From positions 7,308 through 12,383 of the forward strand of contig VBAF01000003.1 in the NCBI GenBank assembly GCA_005884705.1: a stretch of 5,076 nucleotides of DNA, in the 5' to 3' direction. Positions 1 through 4,600 of this stretch are shown piece by piece. The stretch is from Alphaproteobacteria bacterium (GTDB taxonomy: Bacteria > Pseudomonadota > Alphaproteobacteria > Reyranellales > Reyranellaceae). The notes under the pieces are model-generated. The model was not told the origin of the DNA. It was given only the letters and a program-made list of their open reading frames with translations, and searched no databases. Each line of letters opens with the position of its first letter. The stretch's first letter is position 1. Both the position numbers and the translations under genes were made by a program.

Positions 1-440
1 AGATGACCCACATCCCCTATCGCGGCACCGCGCTCGCCGTCGCCGATTGTGTAGCCAACAACGTCACCATGGTGTTCGGCGACCCGGTGAGCGTGCTGCC
101 GCACATCAACGCAGGGACCTTGCGGGCGATCGCCGTCTCGAGCCCGCAGCGCTCGCCGGTCACGCCGACGGTGCCGACGATGGCGGAGAGCGGCTATCCC
201 GGCGTCGAGGCGGTGGCCTGGCACGGCATCTTCGTGCCGGCACGTACGCCGCAGGAGATCGTCGACAAGCTCAACGATGAAATCGTCAAGGCGCTCAAGA
301 AGCCCGAGATCACCGACCTGCTGAGCCGGCAGGCGATGTCGCCGGTCGGCAGCACCCAGGCCGAATTTGCCGCCTTCCTGAAAAAGGATCTCGCGACCTG
401 GAAGGAAGTCGCGCAGATGGCGAAGGTGACCGTGGAATAG
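1..440 (+). CDS. Bug/TctC-family tripartite tricarboxylate transporter substrate-binding protein (C-terminal part)
   Basis: This is the C-terminal half (about 145 residues) of a periplasmic solute receptor of the Bug/TctC family. In complete tripartite tricarboxylate transporter systems such receptors hand organic acids to a TctA/TctB membrane pair; many Bug receptors are orphans. The sequence shows family hallmarks in order: a HIPYRG segment just inside the fragment, FGDPVSVLPHINAG followed by LRAIAVSS, then PTVPTMAESGYPGVE, a WHGIFVPARTP segment, and a helical end with the pattern LKKPEI..LLS. The family is usually about 320-330 residues, so the signal peptide and first lobe lie upstream of the window. 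The ATG at base 3 is almost certainly an internal methionine, because it falls inside the conserved (K/D)MxHIPYRG region and has no ribosome binding site visible. The gene ends in TAG and is followed at once by a strong hairpin. The ligand cannot be deduced, and no TctA/TctB gene is in view. Confidence 0.93.
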   Translation, partial: MTHIPYRGTALAVADCVANNVTMVFGDPVSVLPHINAGTLRAIAVSSPQRSPVTPTVPTMAESGYPGVEAVAWHGIFVPARTPQEIVDKLNDEIVKALKKPEITDLLSRQAMSPVGSTQAEFAAFLKKDLATWKEVAQMAKVTVE

Positions 441-445
441 CGAAA

Positions 446-470
446 CCGCGCGGTGCAGGACACCGCGCGG
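446..470. terminator. Bidirectional intrinsic-terminator-like hairpin
   Basis: A perfect 10-bp GC-rich inverted repeat (CCGCGCGGTG at 446-455, CACCGCGCGG at 461-470) has a 5-base loop. It sits between the convergent Bug receptor gene (stop at 440) and the small DxDxDG gene (stop at 492 on the minus strand). On the minus strand the stem is followed directly by TTTCGCTATT, a short T-rich tract, so it fits best as terminator of the minus-strand gene. On the plus strand only a TTT at 484-486 follows, 14 bases after the stem, so termination there may be weaker or factor-aided. Confidence 0.72.
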
Positions 471-491
471 CTGCGCCGACATCTTTAGGGC

Positions 492-800
492 TTACTGGCG
501 ATACGGATTGCGGTCGTTGCGATCCCACGCCTGCGGGACACCGTCGTGGTCGCGGTCGCGCAACGCGCGATTGTCGAACCGGTCGTAGCGGTTCGGGATG
601 CCGTCATGGTCGCGATCGCGCCACTCGTTGTTGTAGGCGCGGCGATTGTCGTAGTGGTCGTAGGCGTTCGGAATACCGTCGCGGTCACGGTCGCCCCACG
701 GTCCGCTGCGCGGCGGAACCTGCGCCTCGGCAGAAGTGACGATGGCAAGCGGTGCCGCCACGGTAGCGATCGCCAGGACGGCCAAAAGGACGCGCTTCAT
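492..800 (-). CDS. Small secreted protein with three DxDxDG (thrombospondin type 3-like) putative calcium-binding motifs
   Basis: This encodes a predicted 102-aa exported protein of unknown function. Residues 1-26 form a Sec signal peptide: MKR, a hydrophobic core, and an AEA cleavage site before Gln27. The 76-residue mature part is almost wholly three repeats of the form DRDxDGxPxxxD, starting at residues 37, 62 and 82, separated by Tyr/Asn/Arg-rich linkers. DxDxDG loops are the calcium ligands of EF-hand and thrombospondin type 3 repeats, so extracytoplasmic calcium binding is a reasonable inference but unproven. There is no cysteine and no enzymatic domain. The start at 800 is chosen because GGAG lies six bases upstream and the signal peptide then begins with MKR. 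In-frame ATGs at 812 and 824 would add MRQHMETT, giving an odd N-terminus and losing the ribosome site. It is transcribed divergently from the 963 gene and converges on the Bug gene across a hairpin. Similar proteins are familiar as hypotheticals in Bradyrhizobium-type genomes (from memory). Confidence 0.85.
   Translation of the reverse strand: MKRVLLAVLAIATVAAPLAIVTSAEAQVPPRSGPWGDRDRDGIPNAYDHYDNRRAYNNEWRDRDHDGIPNRYDRFDNRALRDRDHDGVPQAWDRNDRNPYRQ
522..692 (-). repeat. Three in-gene repeats encoding DRDxDGxPxxxD
   Basis: Three related units of about 36 bases lie at 657-692, 582-617 and 522-557 (minus strand), spaced by 75 and 60 bases. Each encodes D-R-D-(R/H)-D-G-(I/V)-P-(N/Q)-x-(Y/W)-D. The aspartates at positions 1, 3, 5 and 12 and the glycine at position 6 are invariant. 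Units 2 and 3 share the preceding Arg and RDRDHDG at protein level and are the closest pair. The codons differ between copies, so these are old protein repeats and not a recent slippage product. Confidence 0.85.
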
Positions 801-822
801 GGTTGTCTCCATGTGTTGTCGC

Positions 823-850
823 ATTGAGGGGAATGGGCTGCGTCCTCAAT
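823..850. promoter_or_regulatory. Inverted repeat in the leader of the DxDxDG gene
   Basis: ATTGAGG (823-829) and CCTCAAT (844-850) form a perfect 7-bp inverted repeat around a 14-base spacer. It lies 23 to 50 bases before the chosen start of the minus-strand gene. It could be an operator for a dimeric regulator or a leader hairpin. There is no T-tract and no recognised consensus, and a 7-bp match can arise by chance. Confidence 0.25.
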
Positions 851-888
851 CAACGCCTTGGCAACGGCAAGGTGTCGTCGAATCCCAT

Positions 889-914
889 GCAACCACCCTC
901 CCCTATCGGCCGTT
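889..914 (+). promoter_or_regulatory. Possible EcfG-type (general stress sigma factor) promoter
   Basis: GCAAC at 889-893 and CGTT at 911-914 are separated by 17 bases. The alphaproteobacterial EcfG consensus is GGAAC, 16-17 bases, CGTT, so the match has one mismatch in the -35 element and correct spacing and orientation for the gene starting at 963. Transcription would begin near 921, leaving a leader of about 40 bases. The -35 mismatch is in the GG pair, which is normally well kept, so this is only a candidate. Confidence 0.3.
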
Positions 915-916
915 GC

Positions 917-952
917 GCTAGGACATTCGCCCGTCGCCAGGACATTCGCCCG
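917..952 (+). repeat. Tandem 17-bp direct repeat (19-bp period) before the SFPGSDP gene
   Basis: The segments 917-933 and 936-952 match at 16 of 17 bases, with a perfect shared core AGGACATTCGCCCG (920-933 and 939-952). The period is 19 bases, just under two helical turns. The second copy ends where the ribosome binding site GGAG (951-954 region) begins. It could be a tandem operator, part of the 5' leader, or a small local duplication. Confidence 0.75.
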
Positions 953-962
953 GAGAACAGCC

Positions 963-1271
963 ATGCCCGCAAACAAGCACGCCCAGGCCAAGTTGCGCGA
1001 CCTGAACGACAAGTTGCAGAACACCAAGGACGTGGCGCGGACCGAGGAACCAGGAAAGCGCGACAAGGCCGACCGCAAGCTGCTCGAGCAGGAGATCGCG
1101 GCCGAGAAGCTCAAGGCCAAGCGGCCGGCTCCGGCCAAGAAGAAGGCCGAGTCCGAGGTCGACGCGAAGCTCGACAAGGCGCTGAGCGACAGCTTCCCCG
1201 GCAGCGATCCGGTTTCCTTCATCGAGGCCGCGCCGATGAAGAAGCACGACCGCGAGGACAAGAAGGGCTGA
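963..1271 (+). CDS. Small, highly charged protein with C-terminal SFPGSDP motif (hypothetical)
   Basis: This encodes a 102-aa, Lys/Glu/Asp/Ala-rich soluble protein with no signal peptide, cysteine or membrane segment. Residues 7-53 are strongly helix-forming and charged (possible coiled coil). Residues 54-61 are a Pro/Lys hinge (RPAPAKKK). Residues 70-91 carry the conserved short motif LDKALSDSFPGSDPVSF, which resembles the LDEALEESFPASDP motif seen in many small alphaproteobacterial proteins of unknown role (recalled family knowledge). The C-terminus is a basic/acidic tail. The start at 963 is preferred because GGAG lies 8 bases upstream; the in-frame ATG at 858 would add a Cys/Pro/Arg-rich stretch unlike the rest and would run through the candidate promoter and the direct repeat. 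The gene is divergent from the DxDxDG gene and ends 10 bases before the convergent tupA. A stress-related role is suggested only by the possible EcfG promoter. No biochemical function can be assigned. Confidence 0.8.
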   Translation: MPANKHAQAKLRDLNDKLQNTKDVARTEEPGKRDKADRKLLEQEIAAEKLKAKRPAPAKKKAESEVDAKLDKALSDSFPGSDPVSFIEAAPMKKHDREDKKG

Positions 1272-1278
1272 TACCCTT
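1263..1278. terminator. Weak hairpin at the convergent 963-gene/tupA junction
   Basis: AAGGG (1263-1267) and CCCTT (1274-1278) can pair around a 6-base loop that includes the stop codon of the plus-strand gene. On the minus strand it follows the tupA stop by three bases and ends in CCCTTCTTG. The stem is only 5 bp and there is no real T-tract, so a terminator role is uncertain. No other termination signal is visible in the 10-bp gap. Confidence 0.22.
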
Positions 1279-1281
1279 ACG

Positions 1282-2103
1282 TCAGGCGTTCGGATCGTCG
1301 GCGTTCGGGAAGAAAAGCGGCTGGCCGTCGATCTTGTAGCCCGCGATAGCGCCCTGCCCTTCCGGCGAGATCAGCCAGTCGATGAACTGCTGGCCCTGTG
1401 CCTTTTTGACGTGCGGATGCTTCACCGGGTTCACCAGGATCACGCCGTACTGGTTGAACAGACGCTTGTCGCCCTGCACCAGGATCGCGAGATCGCCCTT
1501 GTTCCTGAACGACAGCCAGGTGCCGCGGTCGGCCAGCACGTAGGCTTCGGCGGCCGACGCGGTGTTGAGGGCGGCGCCCATGCCCTGCCCGATCGACTTG
1601 TACCATCCGCCCTTGCCGGCTGCCGGCTCGATGCCGGCCTCCTTCCAAAGCTTCAGCTCGGCGAGATGCGTGCCCGAACGGTCGCCGCGCGAGATGAACG
1701 GCAGCGTCCTCGCCTTGAGGACACGCAGCGCCTCGACGATGTCCTTCGACTTGCCGACCCGGCCCGGGTCCGAGCGCGGGCCGATCAGCACCAGGTCGTT
1801 GTACATCACCGGATAGCGCTTCACTCCGAAGCCCCCGGCGACAAACTTCTCCTCCTCCGATCGGGCGTGCACGAACACCACATCGGCATCGCCGCGGCGT
1901 CCGGTGTCGAGCGCCTGGCCGGTGCCGAGCGCCACCACCTTGGCGTCGATGCCGGTGCGCGCCTTGAAGCGCGGCAGCAGATGGCCGAACAGGCCGGAAT
2001 CCTGGGTCGAGGTGGTCGAGGCGACGACGATCGACTTGTCCTGCGCGAGGGCGGGCCCGCCGATCGTGAGCACCGCGACGACGAGCACCAGGCGTCCGAT
2101 CAT
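1282..2103 (-). CDS. tupA: Tungstate ABC transporter, periplasmic substrate-binding protein TupA
   Basis: This is a 273-aa periplasmic receptor that captures tungstate for import, last gene of a permease-ATPase-receptor operon. A Sec signal peptide covers residues 1-20 (cleavage ALA before Gln21). The mature protein opens with IVVASTTSTQDSGL; the TTST(Q/E)xSGL loop (30-38) is the anion-binding signature of TupA-type receptors. Further family marks are VMYNDLVLIGP (99-109), SRGDRSGTH (138-146, with an Arg expected to contact the oxyanion), and the C-terminal FNQYGVILVNP and FIDWLISPEGQ segments. The length is normal for the family. The start at 2103 overlaps the tupC stop as ATGA and has a strong ribosome site AGGGGAG (2112-2118) eight bases upstream. 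That site may boost receptor output over the membrane subunits. Molybdate or another oxyanion cannot be excluded from sequence, but ModA-type features are absent. Confidence 0.93.
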   Translation of the reverse strand: MIGRLVLVVAVLTIGGPALAQDKSIVVASTTSTQDSGLFGHLLPRFKARTGIDAKVVALGTGQALDTGRRGDADVVFVHARSEEEKFVAGGFGVKRYPVMYNDLVLIGPRSDPGRVGKSKDIVEALRVLKARTLPFISRGDRSGTHLAELKLWKEAGIEPAAGKGGWYKSIGQGMGAALNTASAAEAYVLADRGTWLSFRNKGDLAILVQGDKRLFNQYGVILVNPVKHPHVKKAQGQQFIDWLISPEGQGAIAGYKIDGQPLFFPNADDPNA

Positions 2104-2759
2104 ACGAGCAACTCCCCTGCGATGAACTTGCGCGCCTCTGCGGTACCGGGCGCATCGAAGAAGCAAGCGGCGGCCGCGGCTTCGACGAGCCGCCCGCGAT
2201 GCAACAGAACCACCTCGCCCGCCAGGCGCCGCGCCTCGCCGAGATCGTGGGTCGACATGACGACCTTGATGCCGCGCTGGCTGACCGTGCGGATCACGTC
2301 CTCCATCGCCTTGGTGGAGGCGGGGTCGAGGCTCGCCGTCGGCTCGTCGAGGAACAGGATGGCGGGCTCGCGGGCAAGGGCCCGCGCGAGCGCCAGCCGC
2401 TGCTGCTCGCCCGAGGAGAGCCGTCGCGCGGCGCGGTCGGCGGCGTGCTCGAGCCCGACCAGCGCCAGCAGCTCGCGTGTCCGATCGGCGCCGAACGAGG
2501 CGTAGCGCACGTTCGCGGCAGTGGTCCGTCGCAGCATGGTCGGGCGCTGGAAGACGATGGCACGCCGCGGGTCGCCGGCGCGCACGATCCGGCCCGAGGT
2601 CGGCTGCAACAGGCCCATGGCGATGCGCAGCAGGGTCGTCTTGCCGGCCCCGTTGGGGCCGATCACCACGGTCGGCGGTCCGGCCGCGATGGTGAGCGAC
2701 AGGCGATCGAGCAGGGTCACCGCGCCGGCGGTGGCCGTCAGCTCCTCGAAGCGGATCAT
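2100..2759 (-). CDS. tupC: Tungstate ABC transporter, ATP-binding protein TupC
   Basis: This is a 219-aa ABC ATPase that powers tungstate import on the cytoplasmic face of TupB. All catalytic motifs are intact: Walker A GPNGAGKTT (34-42), Q-loop Gln71, signature LSSGE (114-118), Walker B ILFLDE (134-139, catalytic Glu139), D-loop SLD (143-145) and switch His171. The protein is short and has no C-terminal regulatory (TOBE/MOP) domain, unlike ModC of molybdate importers, which fits the tungstate type. The start at 2759 overlaps the tupB stop in an ATGA arrangement. No good ribosome binding site precedes it, so translation probably depends on coupling to tupB. Its own stop overlaps the tupA start by the same device. 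The substrate assignment rests mainly on the neighbouring TupA. Confidence 0.92.
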   Translation of the reverse strand: MIRFEELTATAGAVTLLDRLSLTIAAGPPTVVIGPNGAGKTTLLRIAMGLLQPTSGRIVRAGDPRRAIVFQRPTMLRRTTAANVRYASFGADRTRELLALVGLEHAADRAARRLSSGEQQRLALARALAREPAILFLDEPTASLDPASTKAMEDVIRTVSQRGIKVVMSTHDLGEARRLAGEVVLLHRGRLVEAAAAACFFDAPGTAEARKFIAGELLV

Positions 2760-3448
2760 CCGGCGAGCCGTTCGGCGGCGCGCCGCAGCGCCCAGGCGAG
2801 CGCATTGACCGCCAGCACGATCGCGATCAGCACCAGGCCAAGCCCGATCGCCAGCGGCAGGTTGCCCTTGGAGGTCTCGAGTGCGATCGCGGTGGTCATG
2901 GTGCGGGTGAAGCCCTCGATGTTGCCGCCGACGATGATCACCGCGCCGACCTCCGCCGCAGCACGGCCGAAGCCTGCCAGCAGCGCGGTGATGAGGCTGA
3001 AGCGGGCGTCCCAGACCAGCGTGGCGAGACGCCGCAACGGGCCCACCTCCATGGCGGTAAGCTCGTCGCGATATTCGAGCCACAGATCCTCGATCGTCTG
3101 GCGTGCGAGCGCCGCGATGATCGGCGTCACCAGGATGGTCTGGGCGATCACCATCGCCTGCGGCGTGAACAGCAGCCCCCACGATCCAAGCGGCCCCGAG
3201 CGCGACAGTGCGAGATACACCATGAGGCCGATCACGACCGGCGGCAGGCCCATCATGGCGTTGAGGAACACGATCACCGCGTCGCGGCCGCGGAAACTCG
3301 ACAGCGCGATCGCGGCGCCGAGCGGCACGCCGACGAGGGCCGCCAGCAGCACCGCGGACAGGCTGACGATCAGCGCGAGGCGGACGATCGCGAACAGTGC
3401 CGGATCGCCCGTCAAAACGAGGTCCAGCGCGGAGAGGTTCTCGGGCAT
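2756..3448 (-). CDS. tupB: Tungstate ABC transporter, permease TupB
   Basis: This is a 230-aa inner-membrane subunit forming the tungstate channel, first gene of the operon. Hydrophobic segments lie at roughly 19-49, 58-81, 92-115, 150-175 and 197-221, consistent with the five-helix core of small type-I importer permeases. NAMMGLPPVVIGLMVY (63-78) is typical of the TupB/CysT-like permeases. The EAA-like coupling loop that contacts the ATPase is around residues 129-168 (AMEVG...GFGRAAAEVGAV), followed by GGNIEGFTRTMTTAI (174-188). The chosen ATG at 3448 has a modest GAGAAG nine bases upstream. It is the only downstream-facing gene start next to the 3449-3555 intergenic region, so the operon promoter should be there, although I see no clear -35/-10 pair or known oxyanion-regulator site. 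Confidence 0.92.
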   Translation of the reverse strand: MPENLSALDLVLTGDPALFAIVRLALIVSLSAVLLAALVGVPLGAAIALSSFRGRDAVIVFLNAMMGLPPVVIGLMVYLALSRSGPLGSWGLLFTPQAMVIAQTILVTPIIAALARQTIEDLWLEYRDELTAMEVGPLRRLATLVWDARFSLITALLAGFGRAAAEVGAVIIVGGNIEGFTRTMTTAIALETSKGNLPLAIGLGLVLIAIVLAVNALAWALRRAAERLAG

Positions 3449-3555
3449 CGTCGCAGTCTTCTCGCAAACCAGCTGGCAAGGGTCAATTTGAGCGGCGACG
3501 CCAACCGTGGGCTTGGGCTAGTCTCGCCGCGCGCTGAGCAAAGGGGGCAAACGTC
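3449..3555. promoter_or_regulatory. Divergent intergenic region between tupB and the cyclase-family gene
   Basis: This 107-bp gap must hold start signals for two divergent units. On the plus strand the ribosome site AGGGGG (3542-3547) lies eight bases before the ATG at 3556. On the minus strand GAGAAG precedes tupB. A TTGACC box (minus strand, 3486-3481) resembles a -35 element, but the matching -10 position falls in the tupB ribosome site and does not fit. An 8-bp palindrome CCAGCTGG sits at 3469-3476 and a TCAA-T-TTGA dyad at 3483-3491. Neither matches a regulator site that I recognise. Confidence 0.45.
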
Positions 3556-4593
3556 ATGAAGCGCTGGAAGCATCGTCCCGAGGGCTCGACCTGGGGCGAT
3601 TGGGGCGACGACGATCAGCTCGGCCGGCTCAATCTCATCACGCCGAAAAAGGTGCTGGAGGGCATCGCCGAGGTGAAGGAAGGGCTGTCGTTCTGCCTCA
3701 GCCTGCCGCTCGACCTGCCCGGCGGCAACGTGCTGAACGCGCGTCGGCTGCCGCCGGTGCTGTCGCCGACCGGCGACGAGAACGGCTGGCGGTTCAACTT
3801 CCTCACCAACACGCTCAATCCCTTGTTCCAGGACGTGGCGTGCGACGACCGCGTGATCCTGACCCTGCAATATTCGACGCAATGGGACACGCTCGCCCAT
3901 GTCGGCGGCCTGTTCGATGCCGACGGCGACGGCATGCCCGAGCCGCTCTATTACAACGGCTTCAAGGCGGGATCGGACGTCGTCGGTCCGCAGACCGACG
4001 CGGGCCGTGACGGTTGCGGCCATCTCTCCTACGCCCACAAGCTCGGCGTCGAGAACATGGCGGCCAAGGCGATCCAGGGCCGCGCCGTGCTGGTCGATCT
4101 CGAGAAGCATTACGGCCGCGGCCACAAATATGTGAGCTTCGACGATTTCCAGCGCGTGCTGGAGGCCGATAAGGTCGTGGTCGAGCCGGGCGACATGCTG
4201 GTGCTCTACACCGGCTTCACCGACGAGATCGTGAAGATGGACAAGAAGGTCGACCCGGCGCGCGCGCACGCCATGTGCTGCGTGCTCGACGGGCGCGACC
4301 GGAAGCTGCTGCAATGGATCACCGACAGCCAGATCGCCGCGCTGATCGCCGACAATTACGGCGTCGAGGCGGTGCCGGCGCGGCCCGGTCCGGACGATGC
4401 CGGGCATCCGTCGCTGCCGCTGCACAATCATTGCCTGTTCAAGCTCGGGCTCAACCTCGGCGAGATCTGGTGGTTGAAGGACCTCGCGCTGTGGCTGCGC
4501 GAGCGCAAGCGCTCGCGCTTCCTGCTGACCGCGCCGCCGCTGCGCCTGCCCGGCGCCGTCGGCTCGCCCGCGACACCCGTCGCGACGGTCTAG
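3556..4593 (+). CDS. Cyclase-family (PF04199-type) metal-dependent hydrolase, KynB-like fold
   Basis: This 345-aa cytoplasmic protein belongs to the cyclase family that includes kynurenine formamidase KynB and related amide/lactone hydrolases. Evidence includes the N-terminal WGDDDQLGRLNLITPKKV (residues 16-33, typical of the longer subgroup), the active-site segment QYSTQWDTLAHVG (105-117), the central GHLSYAHKLGVENMAAKAI and VLVDLEKHYG, and the end LHNHCLFKLGLNLGEIWWL followed by LTAPPLRLPGAVGSPATP. In KynB the metal motif is HxGTHxDxxxH; here the two first histidine positions are Gln105 and Gln109, while Asp111 and His115 remain. The TQWD form marks a large subgroup whose substrates are mostly unknown, so kynurenine formamidase activity should not be assumed. 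Residues 121-126 (DADGDG) add a calcium-loop-like insertion. The start at 3556 has a good ribosome site, AGGGGG. Its stop overlaps the ribosome site of the next gene. Confidence 0.88.
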   Translation: MKRWKHRPEGSTWGDWGDDDQLGRLNLITPKKVLEGIAEVKEGLSFCLSLPLDLPGGNVLNARRLPPVLSPTGDENGWRFNFLTNTLNPLFQDVACDDRVILTLQYSTQWDTLAHVGGLFDADGDGMPEPLYYNGFKAGSDVVGPQTDAGRDGCGHLSYAHKLGVENMAAKAIQGRAVLVDLEKHYGRGHKYVSFDDFQRVLEADKVVVEPGDMLVLYTGFTDEIVKMDKKVDPARAHAMCCVLDGRDRKLLQWITDSQIAALIADNYGVEAVPARPGPDDAGHPSLPLHNHCLFKLGLNLGEIWWLKDLALWLRERKRSRFLLTAPPLRLPGAVGSPATPVATV

Positions 4594-4596
4594 GAG
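4593..4596 (+). promoter_or_regulatory. Ribosome binding site overlapping the upstream stop codon
   Basis: GGAG at 4593-4596 shares its first base with the TAG stop of the cyclase-family gene and stands four bases before the ATG at 4601. The spacing is short but usable. It fixes the start of the methyltransferase gene and implies co-transcription, with reinitiation by ribosomes finishing the upstream gene. Confidence 0.6.
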
Positions 4597-4600
4597 CATA

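Noticed and set aside
801..824. Alternative starts at 812 and 824 for the DxDxDG protein
   Set aside because: They place eight extra residues before a well-formed signal peptide and have no better ribosome site than the GGAG before 800.
858..962. N-terminal extension of the SFPGSDP protein from the ATG at 858
   Set aside because: The added residues are Cys/Pro/Arg-rich and unlike the charged body, and they would cross the direct repeat and candidate promoter. The ATG at 963 has a clear GGAG site.
797..1261. Minus-strand 154-codon frame opposite the SFPGSDP gene
   Set aside because: Shadow frame of a Lys/Glu-rich gene, giving a Ser/Leu/Phe-rich product without a known domain; it also covers the divergent intergenic region.
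1411..2505. A 364-codon plus-strand open frame opposite tupA and tupC
   Set aside because: Codon-bias shadow of real genes on the other strand, with no ribosome site noted and no recognisable domain.
1282..2805. Long minus-strand frame that could be read as a 507-residue fusion ending in TupA
   Set aside because: The extra N-terminal part is an out-of-frame reading of tupC/tupB. TupA has its own signal peptide and strong ribosome site at 2103, so no fusion exists.
3481..3486. TTGACC on the minus strand as a -35 box for tupB
   Set aside because: The -10 position at normal spacing falls on the tupB ribosome site and reads GAGAAG, so it does not make a promoter.
2199..3491. A 430-codon plus-strand open frame opposite tupB and tupC
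   Set aside because: It overlaps two complete ABC transporter genes with intact motifs; its product is Arg/Ser/Ala-rich and unlike any family that I know.
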